Shown here piece after piece: positions 7,985 to 16,152 of a stretch of DNA of 47,285 bases. The stretch comes from Candidatus Faecousia intestinigallinarum. Lineage in GTDB: Bacteria; Bacillota; Clostridia; Oscillospirales; Oscillospiraceae. The notes beneath the pieces were generated by a model. It ran no database searches and had not been told where the DNA came from. It saw only the letters and a list, made by a program, of their open reading frames with translations. Each line of letters opens with the position of its first letter. Positions within the stretch are counted from its first letter, which is position 1. Both the position numbers and the translations under genes were made by a program. The DNA is taken from the NCBI GenBank assembly GCA_018715805.1, contig DVKX01000055.1, forward strand, positions 1 to 47,285. Reading direction: 5' to 3'.

Positions 7985-9237
7985 AATATCAGGCGTTTTC
8001 CCCCAAGCAGCGTCTGGCGCTCACCTGGTGGATGCCGGGCAGCGGCTATGCGGACTTTGACGCCATCGTATGCGATGGGGCTGTGCGGTCGGGCAAGACC
8101 CTGGCCATGGGGCTGGGGTTCTTCCTGTGGAGCATGACCAGCTTTGACGGGCAGCGCTTTGGGGTATGCGGCAAGACCATCGCCTCCCTGCGGCGGAACG
8201 TGCTCTCCGAGGTGCTGCCAAGGCTGGAGGAAATGGGAATGCGCTGGAAGGAAAAACGGACGGAGAATCTGGTGACGGTATCCTTTCACGGGCGGCGGAA
8301 CCAGTTTTATATCTTCGGCGGCAGAGATGAAAGCTCCGCCAGTCTGATCCAGGGCATCACCTTCGCCGGGGTGCTGCTGGACGAGGCGGCGCTGATGCCC
8401 CGTTCTTTTGTGGAGCAGGCCTGCGCCCGGTGCAGCGTGGCGGGAAGCCGGCTGTGGTTCAACTGCAATCCGGCGGGACCCAGCCACTGGTTTTATCAGA
8501 ACTGGATACTGCCGGCGGCGGAACGGAACTGCCTGCGGCTCCATTTCACTATGGAGGATAACCCGTCCCTCACCTCCGCCATCCGGCAGCGGTATGCCCG
8601 GCTCTATCAAGGCGTGTTTTATCAGCGGTTCATTCTGGGTCAGTGGGTGCAGGCGGAGGGACGGGTGTATGATTTCTTCACGGCGGAGATGACGCGCCCG
8701 GCGCCGGCGGGGCCTTACGAAGGCTGGTATATCTCCTGCGACTACGGCACGGTAAACCCCACCTCCATGGGACTCTGGGGGCTGTGCAGGGGCGTATGGT
8801 ACCGGGTGGCGGAATACTACTTCGACTCCCGCCGGGAGCAGCGGCAGCGCACCGACGAGGAATATGCCCGGGCGCTGGGCGAACTGGCCGGGGGGCGGCC
8901 GGTGACGGCGGTGATCGTGGATCCATCGGCGGCCAGCTTCCAGGAGACTCTGCGCCGCCGTGGCTGGCGGGTGGTCAAGGCGGAAAACAACGTGCTTTCC
9001 GGCATCCGCCTCACCGCCGACTGCCTGAAGGAAGGGCGGGTGGTGATCTGCCCGGAGTGCGCCAACTGCCTGCGGGAGATGGAGGAGTATGTATGGGATC
9101 TGTCCAGTCCGGGAAAGGATCGGGTAAAAAAGGAGCACGACCATGCCATGGACGATATGCGCTATTTCGTGTCCACGGTACTGGGGCGGCAGGAAGCTGG
9201 ATTTGCCGCCTGCGCGGTGGAGCGCAGGCGGACATAA
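7981..9237 (+). CDS. Phage terminase large subunit (PBSX/XtmB-like)
   Basis: A 418-aa packaging motor: ATPase plus nuclease that fills a procapsid and cuts the DNA. Walker A is GAVRSGKT (33-40) and Walker B VLLDE (131-135), followed by the coupling motif FNCNPAGPSHWFY (160-172). The C-terminal RNase H-like nuclease has its acidic residues in SCDYG (D254), IVDPSA and the late MDDMRYFV. Length is normal for the PBSX-type family. The start is GTG at 7981, since GGAGGG lies just before it and this frame overlaps the preceding stop; earlier in-frame starts would run through another gene. All motifs are intact, so this is not an obvious pseudogene. Confidence 0.92.
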   Translation: MKYQAFSPKQRLALTWWMPGSGYADFDAIVCDGAVRSGKTLAMGLGFFLWSMTSFDGQRFGVCGKTIASLRRNVLSEVLPRLEEMGMRWKEKRTENLVTVSFHGRRNQFYIFGGRDESSASLIQGITFAGVLLDEAALMPRSFVEQACARCSVAGSRLWFNCNPAGPSHWFYQNWILPAAERNCLRLHFTMEDNPSLTSAIRQRYARLYQGVFYQRFILGQWVQAEGRVYDFFTAEMTRPAPAGPYEGWYISCDYGTVNPTSMGLWGLCRGVWYRVAEYYFDSRREQRQRTDEEYARALGELAGGRPVTAVIVDPSAASFQETLRRRGWRVVKAENNVLSGIRLTADCLKEGRVVICPECANCLREMEEYVWDLSSPGKDRVKKEHDHAMDDMRYFVSTVLGRQEAGFAACAVERRRT

Positions 9238-9252
9238 CAAGGAGGAAGCAAT

Positions 9253-10404
9253 ATGAAATGGAAGCGAAAAGCCGCCCAGCCGGCGGCCACGGCCTGCCAG
9301 CTCCGGAGCGGCGCACAGCCTTTTGGCGCGCTGAAGGGCTATGTGCCCCTGGGCGCCGGGGAAGCGGAAATGTATCACCAGCTGCGGGAAGCGCTGCCGG
9401 TGCTGGATGCGGCAGTGGGAAAGCTGGTGCGGCTTTCCGGCGGATTCGCCGTGAAATGCCGGAATGAAGCGGCGCAGGGGAGATTGGAAAATTTCCTGCG
9501 CACCGTGCCTACCGGGTATGGCCAGGTGGGATTCGACAGCTTTCTCAGCTGTTATGTGGACAGCCTGCTCACCTATGGCCGGGCGGTGGGGGAACTGGTG
9601 GTGGCGGACGGCCGGTTACAGGCGGTGTGCTGGGGAGACATCGCCAGCCTGGAGATCCGGGAGGGAGAGAATCCCCTGGAGCTGGTGCTGTGCGGTCCGG
9701 ACGAACGGGGATTTGTGCGGCCGCTGCCCTACCAGGATCTGCTGCTCTTTACCACTTGGCAGCCCGAGCCGAAGCACCCCTATGGGGTGAGCATTTTCCG
9801 GGGGATGCCGTTCCTGGCGGAGATCCTCCTGAAGATTTACGCCGCCATCGGCAGCAACTGGGAGCGGGCGGGGAATGTACGCTACAGCGTGATCTGCAAA
9901 GGCGGCGAGGGAATGGACGCATCTGCCGCCCAGGAGCGGGGCAGCCAGATGGCGCGGGAGTGGGTCAAGGCTATGGAGGACGGCAGGAACGGAACTGTGC
10001 GGGACTTTGTGGCGGTGGGAGATGTGGAGATCAAGGTCATCGGCGGGGAAGCGCCGATTCTGGATTCGGAAATCCCGGTGCGGCAGCTGCTGGAGCAGCT
10101 GGTGGCAAAAACGGGGCTGCCTCCATTCCTGCTGGGTCTTAACTGGAGCACCACCGAGCGGATGAGCACCCAGCAGGCGGACATCCTCACCAGCGAACTG
10201 TGGGCGCTGCGCCGGACGGTGGAGCCGGCGGTGCAGAAGGTCTGCCGGACGTTTCTGGCGCTGGAGGGGCTGGACGACCGGGTGGAGATCTGCTGGAACG
10301 ACATCAGCCTGCAGGATATTACGCAGGAGGCGCAGGCAAATCTATACAAAGCCCAGACAGAAAAGCTGCGGCGGGAAGCAAATGAAGGAGGCGCAGAGCA
10401 ATGA
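9253..10404 (+). CDS. Phage portal protein
   Basis: A 383-aa protein placed after the large terminase. It has portal-type features: a helical core, a clip/wing region with the tract KHPYGVSIFRGMPF, and the motif GLPPFLLGLNWSTTERMSTQ, similar to the late segment of many siphophage portals. A portal forms the dodecameric ring at one capsid vertex and docks the terminase and the connector. It is short compared with SPP1-type portals (about 500 aa) and nearer HK97-type length. The ATG at 9253 follows AAGGAGGAAGCAAT. The 3' end overlaps the next gene by an ATGA. Confidence 0.85.
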   Translation: MKWKRKAAQPAATACQLRSGAQPFGALKGYVPLGAGEAEMYHQLREALPVLDAAVGKLVRLSGGFAVKCRNEAAQGRLENFLRTVPTGYGQVGFDSFLSCYVDSLLTYGRAVGELVVADGRLQAVCWGDIASLEIREGENPLELVLCGPDERGFVRPLPYQDLLLFTTWQPEPKHPYGVSIFRGMPFLAEILLKIYAAIGSNWERAGNVRYSVICKGGEGMDASAAQERGSQMAREWVKAMEDGRNGTVRDFVAVGDVEIKVIGGEAPILDSEIPVRQLLEQLVAKTGLPPFLLGLNWSTTERMSTQQADILTSELWALRRTVEPAVQKVCRTFLALEGLDDRVEICWNDISLQDITQEAQANLYKAQTEKLRREANEGGAEQ

Positions 10405-11294
10405 ACGTAAAAAAGCAGACCCAGGTGACGGGGAGCGGCACGCCCACGGCGGCGCAGATGGAGGCCATCAATGCCCAGGCGCGCAGGCAGCTGACGCCGG
10501 AGGAGGTGTATGTATTCTCCGTGCGGCTGTGCGACGACCAGATGGACAGGGATTTTGAGCGGTTCGACACCGCCGCGCTGCCGGAACTGGCCAGGATGTT
10601 CGTGGGAAAAACCGGAGTCCTGGATCACCAGTGGAGCGCCAACGCCCAGATGGCGCGGATATTTGAAACCCAGGTGGCGCGGGAGGCCGGCGTCAGCTAT
10701 ATCAAGGCGTGGGCGTATATCCGCCGGGGCGGCGCGGGCGACGAGATGATCGCGGACATCGAGGCGGGCATCAAGAAGGAGGTGAGCGTGGGCTGCGCCA
10801 TGGCCGGCAGGGTTTGCTCCATCTGCGGAGCGGAATACGGCGCCTGCGGCCACCAAAAGGGGGAGGCCTATGACGGCGCGGTGTGCTGCGCCATCCTCCG
10901 GGAGCCGGTGGACGCTTATGAATTTTCCTTTGTGGCGGTGCCCGCCCAGCGGGAGGCCGGCGTCCTGAAGACCAAGGCGGCGGGACGCAGCTTGCAGGAG
11001 TTGGCGGACAGCTTCGGCGCGCAGGCGGAATACCGCGCGCTTTATCAGATGGCGCAGCTGGGCAGGCAGTATCAGAAGCAGCTGGAGGATGAAACGGTGC
11101 GGCTTTGCCTGGCGCTGGAGCTGGGAATGGAGGAGCCGGTGCTGCGGGGCTTTCTCTCCAAGGCCAGCGCGCAGGAATTGCAGGCGCTGAAAAAGGGACT
11201 GGAAGGAAAACTGGGGGCGCGGATGCCCCTGAAGCGCCAGCTGCTTTCCCCGCGCCCTGGTGAGGCCAAGCTGGAGAGCGGCTATCTGATTTGA
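10401..11294 (+). CDS. Prohead (capsid maturation) protease-like protein with a Cys cluster
   Basis: A 297-aa protein that probably processes the capsid or acts as scaffold-protease. The N-terminal half has the fold signature of prohead proteases: the conserved segment DDQMDRDFERF, a catalytic-type His in GVLDHQWSA (H76) and a Ser in KKEVSVGC (S129). Unusually, the Ser strand is followed by a metal-binding-like cluster CSICGAEYGACGH (C139, C142, C149, H151). The C-terminal ~110 residues are helical and scaffold-like, as is common when protease and scaffold are fused. The ATG at 10401 overlaps the portal stop. The next gene is a decoration-type protein and then the capsid, the usual head order. 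Confidence 0.75.
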   Translation: MNVKKQTQVTGSGTPTAAQMEAINAQARRQLTPEEVYVFSVRLCDDQMDRDFERFDTAALPELARMFVGKTGVLDHQWSANAQMARIFETQVAREAGVSYIKAWAYIRRGGAGDEMIADIEAGIKKEVSVGCAMAGRVCSICGAEYGACGHQKGEAYDGAVCCAILREPVDAYEFSFVAVPAQREAGVLKTKAAGRSLQELADSFGAQAEYRALYQMAQLGRQYQKQLEDETVRLCLALELGMEEPVLRGFLSKASAQELQALKKGLEGKLGARMPLKRQLLSPRPGEAKLESGYLI

Positions 11295-11345
11295 CGGGTT
11301 TTCCCGGCAATGCCGGAAACCATATATTTCTGAAGGAGGAAGCAC

Positions 11346-11684
11346 ATGAATATTTCATATGAGGAGATCGGCTGCCTGCGGGTGACCTTTCCTGCGGGGG
11401 GCTGCGCGGCAGGAAAGGTGTGTAAGGTGAACGCCAGCGGTCAGGCCGCGCCATGCAGCGCCAAGGAGCGGTTCTGCGGTCTGGTGGAAAGCGTCCACGG
11501 CAGTCAGGCGGCGGTACTGCTCCACGGCTTCGCGGCGCTGCCCTATTCCGGCGCCGCGCCTGCCCTGGGCTATGTGGCGCTGTCCGCCGACGGCGCAGGC
11601 GGGGTGCAGGTGGATACCGCCGGCGCAAGCTATCTGGCGGTGGCGGTGGACACCGCCGCCAAAACGGTTACTGTGGAATTGTAA
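11346..11684 (+). CDS. Putative capsid decoration protein
   Basis: A 112-aa protein rich in Gly, Ala and Val, predicted to be all beta, with small-domain turns such as LHGFAALPYSGAAPALG. Position (between protease and capsid), size and beta character match small head-decoration or DUF2190-type proteins. I have no diagnostic motif. A strong site, GAAGGAGGAAGCAC, precedes the ATG. It lies 51 nt after the protease stop and 12 nt before the capsid gene. Confidence 0.55.
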   Translation: MNISYEEIGCLRVTFPAGGCAAGKVCKVNASGQAAPCSAKERFCGLVESVHGSQAAVLLHGFAALPYSGAAPALGYVALSADGAGGVQVDTAGASYLAVAVDTAAKTVTVEL

Positions 11685-11696
11685 GGAGGTATCAGC

Positions 11697-12722
11697 ATGG
11701 GTTATGACAATCTGAGACTGGAAAAGGGGATGTACCGCCAGGAGGGCAAGAACTTCACCCAGGTGCTGGAATCCCTGGATCCCAGCGAAAACTACCGGGG
11801 TACGGCGCTGGAGGGCACCGACGCCTTCCAGCGGCAGCTGAAGCGCTTCGGCATCCGGGTGAAGGGAGCCGGCTCCTCCCCGGTGGAGAAATTCTTCCGC
11901 ACCATGGATTCTGCGGTGCTCTTCCCGGAATACATCGCCCGCACAGTCCGCCAGGGGCTGGAAGAAAACGATATCCTTCCCGCCATCACCGCCTCCACCA
12001 CGGTGATCGACAGCATGGACTACCGCTCCATCTACTCTCTGCCCGCCGACGAGGACAAAGCCCTGCGGAACGTGGAGGAGGGCACGGCCATCCCCGCTAC
12101 CCAGATCAAGACCAAGGAGCATCTGGTGCGGCTGAACAAGCGGGGCAGAATGCTCATTGCCAGCTACGAGGCCATTCGCTTCCAGAAGCTGGATCTTTTC
12201 TCCGTGATGCTGCGGCAGATCGGCGCGTACATTCAGAAAATGCAGGTGGCGGACGCTGTGGACGTACTGCGCAGCGGCGACGGCAACGAGAATCCCGCCG
12301 TGGTGTACCAGGTGGGAACGGAACCTATCTCCGGCACGGCGGGGAAGCTGGAATACGACCAGCTGGTGGAGTTCTGGGGGCAGTTTGACCCCTACACCAT
12401 GAACACCATCCTCTGCTCCACCGCGACCATGACCAAGCTGCTGATGATCCCGGAATTGCAGAATCCCCTCACCGGACTGAATTTCCAGGGCACCGGCAAG
12501 GTGGGCACGCCTCTGGGGGCGCAGCTGCACCGCACCAGCGCCGTGGGGGAGGATGTGCTTATCGGCCTGGACAACCGCTATGCCCTGGAACTGATCCGGG
12601 CGGGAGACGTGCTGGTGGAATATGACAAGCTCATCGACCGGCAGCTGGAGCGCGCCGCCATCACCGCGATCTCCGGCTTCGGCAAGATCAGCGCGGAAGC
12701 TTCGGCGGTGCTGCAGATATGA
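11697..12722 (+). CDS. Phage major capsid protein (HK97-fold)
   Basis: A 341-aa protein with the arrangement of an HK97-fold capsid protein: charged N-arm (residues 1-45), E-loop region, spine helix (GRMLIASYEAIRFQKLD...RQIGAYIQKMQVADAVD) and A-domain. AGGAGG lies upstream of the ATG at 11697. It follows the protease and decoration genes, and the next gene starts inside its stop codon (ATGA). The long cleavable delta region typical of HK97 itself is absent or short. The reading frame is uninterrupted. Confidence 0.85.
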   Translation: MGYDNLRLEKGMYRQEGKNFTQVLESLDPSENYRGTALEGTDAFQRQLKRFGIRVKGAGSSPVEKFFRTMDSAVLFPEYIARTVRQGLEENDILPAITASTTVIDSMDYRSIYSLPADEDKALRNVEEGTAIPATQIKTKEHLVRLNKRGRMLIASYEAIRFQKLDLFSVMLRQIGAYIQKMQVADAVDVLRSGDGNENPAVVYQVGTEPISGTAGKLEYDQLVEFWGQFDPYTMNTILCSTATMTKLLMIPELQNPLTGLNFQGTGKVGTPLGAQLHRTSAVGEDVLIGLDNRYALELIRAGDVLVEYDKLIDRQLERAAITAISGFGKISAEASAVLQI

Positions 12723-13075
12723 TTCTGGAGGAGCAGGTATTTGCCCAGGCGCTGATATTGGCGGGGACGGTGGAACAGCGTCAGTATGCGCTGCTGCGGC
12801 TCTTTTGCCGGAGCGCGGCCAGCAGCATTGCCGCCCGACTGCGAAAAGGACTGACGCCAGAGGACTGCAAGGCGGATTTCCTGGCGGCGGCCAGCCTGCT
12901 GGCGCTGGCGGCGCTGTCCGACGCGGGAAACGAGGCGGATATGGAGCAGATCGACATTGGGGAGCTGACCCTGCGCCCCCGGGGGCGGGACGCAGCCTCC
13001 CGGTGCCTGCGCAATCAGGCGGAACTGATGATCGCCCCCTATTTGCAGGATAAGTTCGCGTTTTTGGGGGTATAG
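12719..13075 (+). CDS. Head-tail connector (adaptor) protein
   Basis: A 118-aa helical protein directly downstream of the capsid gene, overlapping its stop by ATGA. Pattern and size fit gp6/gp15-like adaptors that bind under the portal: helices including VEQRQYALLRLFCRSAASSIAARL and a loop before the last helix ending APYLQDKFAFLGV. Assignment is by position and helical pattern. Confidence 0.6.
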   Translation: MILEEQVFAQALILAGTVEQRQYALLRLFCRSAASSIAARLRKGLTPEDCKADFLAAASLLALAALSDAGNEADMEQIDIGELTLRPRGRDAASRCLRNQAELMIAPYLQDKFAFLGV

Positions 13076-13076
13076 C

Positions 13077-13403
13077 ATGGAGCCGTACATTGCGGTTGTG
13101 CTGGAAAAATACGGCACGGCCATGGAGCTGGAGACTGGGGAGGGACGGCAGCCTCTCCGCGCGTTTTTGCAGTTGGCCAACGGCAGCGGAAAAGGGGAGG
13201 CAGAGCAGGAAATGACTCCCCTGGGAGAAGCGCCGGGGCTGCGCTACTGCTATCTGGGTCCCAAAACGCCCGCAGTGGCCGCAGGGGATATTCTCCGGGT
13301 ACAGGGGCACGCCTATCAGGTGCGCCGCGCCGCCCCGGTGTATCTGGGGGACGAGATCGCCTATTACTGGGGTATGTGCGCGGCGCGGGGGGAAAAAGCA
13401 TGA
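13077..13403 (+). CDS. Putative head-tail joining (stopper) protein
   Basis: A 108-aa beta-rich protein in the place of the stopper/head-closure protein. The segment AGDILRVQGHAYQVRRAAPVYLGDEIAYYW resembles the barrel of SPP1 gp16-like or XkdH-like stoppers. It begins one nt after the adaptor stop, and its own stop overlaps the next start (ATGA). Function is inferred from order and secondary structure only. Confidence 0.55.
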   Translation: MEPYIAVVLEKYGTAMELETGEGRQPLRAFLQLANGSGKGEAEQEMTPLGEAPGLRYCYLGPKTPAVAAGDILRVQGHAYQVRRAAPVYLGDEIAYYWGMCAARGEKA

Positions 13404-14092
13404 GCAGGGTAGAGCAGGTGGCGGCGGCGCTGAATGCCGCAGGCATCCCCGCCCAGGCGACCTATCCCAGCCGCCCGCTGCCCCCTCTTACCGGGATCGC
13501 TGCCGCGGTGAGTTTGGAGGAAGTGGACTATGCCCAGGTCTATGCCCGGGTGAAGGCGGCGGTGTGCTGCCCGGGAAAGCTGGGGGGCGCGGCCTGCGAG
13601 ACGGCGGCGCAGCAGGCGGGGGATGCGCTGGCGGATCTGGGCGATGTGACCATCGGCGCCTGCAGTTTTGAAAAGACCGAGGGGTATTTTATCATGCCTG
13701 TGTGGGTGCTGCTGACAGGAAAGGCGGCCTTCCCGGACTGGGAACCGCCGGTGGAGCCGGAAGCACCCCCGGAATTTCAGGTACAGCTGAATTCCTCCCG
13801 ATTGGAGCGGGCGGCGGCCGTTACCTCCAGCCAGGAGGAAGATCCGGAGGGAAAGGCGGCGTTAAAGGACACCCCTTGGAAGATCGTGCTGGAGGAGGAG
13901 TTTGCGCCGGGGGAGCTGGAGACGGTAACTGCGGAGGATACCTTCACCCTGACGGTGCGGCGGAAAACCAGTCTGGAGCGGTTTGAGGAGTGCGTCTGGA
14001 CGGCCGTTTACCGGAACGACAATGCCCAGCGGCTGCGGCAGGTGCGGACGGCCAGGGCAAAGCGGCGGCTGTTCACCGCAGTGGTGGGGTAG
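13400..14092 (+). CDS. Unknown last gene of the phage head cassette, possible tail-completion protein plus extra domain
   Basis: A 230-aa protein I do not recognise. The first ~110 residues (VEQVAAALNAAGIPAQATYPSRP through FIMPVWVLLTG, alternating helix and strand) could be a neck or tail-terminator fold. After an acidic, Pro-rich linker (EPPVEPEAPPE) comes a second ~100-residue segment, predicted mainly beta, with a basic C-terminus (ARAKRRLF). The ATG at 13400 overlaps the preceding stop. No tail tube, tape measure, baseplate or lysis gene follows; transcription meets a fresh promoter at 14101. If it is a tail terminator it is the only tail-related gene here. Confidence 0.5.
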   Translation: MSRVEQVAAALNAAGIPAQATYPSRPLPPLTGIAAAVSLEEVDYAQVYARVKAAVCCPGKLGGAACETAAQQAGDALADLGDVTIGACSFEKTEGYFIMPVWVLLTGKAAFPDWEPPVEPEAPPEFQVQLNSSRLERAAAVTSSQEEDPEGKAALKDTPWKIVLEEEFAPGELETVTAEDTFTLTVRRKTSLERFEECVWTAVYRNDNAQRLRQVRTARAKRRLFTAVVG

Positions 14093-14100
14093 CGCCAGCC

Positions 14101-14129
14101 TTGACAGCCGGGGCGTCCTCCCCTATAAT
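14101..14129 (+). promoter_or_regulatory. Perfect consensus promoter for the COG2509 gene
   Basis: TTGACA (14101-14106), 17-bp spacer, TATAAT (14124-14129). It starts 9 nt after the last phage-type gene. Full consensus and ideal spacing predict strong constitutive expression of the next gene. Confidence 0.8.
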
Positions 14130-14164
14130 AAAATCAGAAAATTATGGTCGGGAGGAAATGACGT

Positions 14165-15553
14165 ATGAAAACCACCTATTGCGATGTGGGCGTCATCGGC
14201 TGCGGCGAAGCAGGGATATTTGCGGTCTACGAGCTGGCCAGACTTCATCCGGAGCTGAATATCATCGTATGCGAGCAGGGAGCGGACATCTATAGCCGCC
14301 GCTGCCCCATTGTGGCGGGAAAGGTGCGGGAATGCATTGGCTGCAAGACCTGCGACACCATGTGCGGCTTTGGCGGGGCTGGGGCGTTTTCCGATGGAAA
14401 ATTCAATTTTACCACCCAGTTCGGCGGCTGGCTCACGGATCTGATCCCGGAGGATCAGGTGATGGAGCTGATCGAGTATGTGGACTCCATCAATATGCGC
14501 TTTGGCGCTACGGAGCAGCGCTTCACCACCGCCTCCCGGGAGGCGCAGGAGCTGGAACGGGAAGCCCTGAAATACGACCTGCATCTGCTCCAGGCCAGCT
14601 GCAAGCACCTGGGTACGGAGAACAACCTGGTGGTGCTGACGAAAATCTACGAATTTTTGCAGGATAAGGCGGAATTCCGTTTCCGCACCCCGGTAAAGCA
14701 CATTGAAAAAACGGAGCGCGGCTTCGCCATGGTGCTGGAGGAGGAGCGGGTGGAGTGCAGATATCTGCTGGCGGGTCCCGGCCGCAGCGGCGCGGAGTGG
14801 TTCAGCAAGGAATGTAAAAACATGGGCTTGAAGCTCATCAACAACCAGGTGGACATCGGCGTGCGGGTAGAACTGCCGGCAAAGGTGTTCCAGCACATCA
14901 CCGACGTGGTGTACGAAAGCAAGCTGATGTACCGCACCAAACAGTACGGCGATACTGTGCGCACCTTCTGTATGAATCCTTACGGGCACGTGGTGGCGGA
15001 GAATGTGGAGGGCATCCGCACTGTCAACGGCCACAGCTATTCCGACCCCAGCCTCCGCAGCGCCAACACCAACTTCGCCCTGCTGGTGTCCAACCGCTTT
15101 ACCGAGCCGTTTGACGAGCCATACCGCTATGGCAAGCACATCGCCTCTCTGAGCAATATGCTCTCCGGCGGGGTGCTGGTGCAGCGGTTCGGGGATTTGG
15201 TGAAAGGGGTGCGCACCAATGAACACCGCCTGTGGCAGAGCTATGTGAAGCCGACGCTGACGGCGGCGGTTCCCGGAGACCTGAGCCTGGCGCTGCCCAA
15301 GCGGCAGCTGGACGACATCATTGAGATGATCTATGCTCTGGACAAAATCGCCCCCGGCACTGCCAACTATGACACCCTGCTTTATGGCGCGGAGGTGAAA
15401 TTCTACTCCTCCCGCCTGGAGCTGGACGGGAATCTTGCCACCAAGCTGCCCGGATTTTATGCCATGGGCGACGGCGCGGGCATTACCCGGGGTCTGGCGC
15501 AGGCGGGCGCTTCCGGCGTGCGGGCGGCCAGAGCCGTCAGCGAGCGCCTGTAA
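14165..15553 (+). CDS. FAD-dependent oxidoreductase of the COG2509 family with a CxxCxxCxxxC motif
   Basis: A 462-aa flavoprotein of unknown physiological substrate. The N-terminal dinucleotide-binding motif is GVIGCGEAGIFAVYELA (residues 9-25) and the C-terminal FAD motif is GFYAMGDGAGITRGL. Between them is the family-specific GFGGAGAFSDGKF (68-80). Just before this block is CIGCKTCDTMC, with Cys at 57, 60, 63 and 67, the spacing of a 4Fe-4S ferredoxin site; another Cys is at 47. An iron-sulfur cluster is therefore plausible (inference). AGGAAATGACGT supplies the ribosome-binding site. The gene is monocistronic between a perfect promoter and a strong terminator. Confidence 0.85.
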   Translation: MKTTYCDVGVIGCGEAGIFAVYELARLHPELNIIVCEQGADIYSRRCPIVAGKVRECIGCKTCDTMCGFGGAGAFSDGKFNFTTQFGGWLTDLIPEDQVMELIEYVDSINMRFGATEQRFTTASREAQELEREALKYDLHLLQASCKHLGTENNLVVLTKIYEFLQDKAEFRFRTPVKHIEKTERGFAMVLEEERVECRYLLAGPGRSGAEWFSKECKNMGLKLINNQVDIGVRVELPAKVFQHITDVVYESKLMYRTKQYGDTVRTFCMNPYGHVVAENVEGIRTVNGHSYSDPSLRSANTNFALLVSNRFTEPFDEPYRYGKHIASLSNMLSGGVLVQRFGDLVKGVRTNEHRLWQSYVKPTLTAAVPGDLSLALPKRQLDDIIEMIYALDKIAPGTANYDTLLYGAEVKFYSSRLELDGNLATKLPGFYAMGDGAGITRGLAQAGASGVRAARAVSERL

Positions 15554-15630
15554 AGGGCGCAGACGCCCGGCAAGGCAGACGGCGGACACGGTCTTCCGCG
15601 TCCGCTGCAGAGATCTTCAGATAGAGTTGC

Positions 15631-15663
15631 GGCGCGGCTCCTTTGGGAGCCGCGCCGTTTTTT
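15631..15663 (+). terminator. Intrinsic terminator after the COG2509 gene
   Basis: Stem GGCGCGGCTCC (15631-15641) with GGAGCCGCGCC (15646-15656), then G and six T. A textbook rho-independent terminator on the plus strand. The divergent regulator gene ends 5 bp beyond it. Confidence 0.9.
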
Positions 15664-15667
15664 GCGG

Positions 15668-16003
15668 TTATTTGCTTTGCGCCTGATACGCCTCGCCCCA
15701 TGCCTGCATAGCGTCCAGGATTGGGCGCATGGATTCGCCAAGCGGGGAAAGGGCATATTCCACCCTTGGCGGCACTTCGGGATATACCGTGCGCGTCAAT
15801 AGACCGCTTTCCTCCATTGACCGAAGCTGCGCGGTCAGCACTTTCTGCGATACGCTCCCAATTGATTTCTTTAATTCGCCAAAGCGCTTTGTTCCTGTGA
15901 GCAGATCCCGTAAAATCAATACCTTCCATTTGTCGCCGATTAAACTTAAAGTCGTTTCCACAGGGCAGGCAGGCAATTCTTTTGCCGCTTTTTGCGTCTG
16001 CAT
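15668..16003 (-). CDS. HxlR-family transcriptional regulator
   Basis: A 111-aa winged-helix regulator. Family marks are SLIGDKWKVLILRDLLTGTKRFGELKKSI, the recognition segment SQKVLTAQLRSMEESGLLTR and the wing VYPEVPPRVEYALSPLG. It has a single N-terminal cysteine just before the first helix (C13 in LPACPVE), the position used by thiol-sensing members such as YodB and HypR, so it may sense quinones, aldehydes or oxidants (inference). I chose ATG 16003, which follows GGGGGATG. The gene is divergent from a SnoaL-like gene; two perfect palindromes lie between them. Codon use is more A/T-rich than in most of the window. Confidence 0.88.
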   Translation of the reverse strand: MQTQKAAKELPACPVETTLSLIGDKWKVLILRDLLTGTKRFGELKKSIGSVSQKVLTAQLRSMEESGLLTRTVYPEVPPRVEYALSPLGESMRPILDAMQAWGEAYQAQSK

Positions 16004-16046
16004 TTCCGCATCCCCCTTTTGGTTTCTGCCTGAAACTTTGTATCTG

Positions 16047-16075
16047 ATTATACCATACGGCCTTAAAACAATCAA
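16047..16075 (-). promoter_or_regulatory. Promoter of the HxlR regulator gene
   Basis: Minus strand TTGATT (16075-16070), 17-bp spacer, TATAAT (16052-16047). The short leader reaches the ATG at 16003. Confidence 0.7.
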
Positions 16076-16152
16076 TATTTCGGCTTGAAATCAAGGAAAA
16101 TAAAAATTTTTTGCTATATCAGACCGCCGAAAAGCCCCGAAATTATGCATTT

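Noticed and set aside
7670..14092. A complete prophage or an integrative satellite.
   Set aside because: No integrase, repressor, primase, tail or lysis gene is present, and I find no direct repeats at the two borders. The cassette is bounded by ordinary chromosomal genes.
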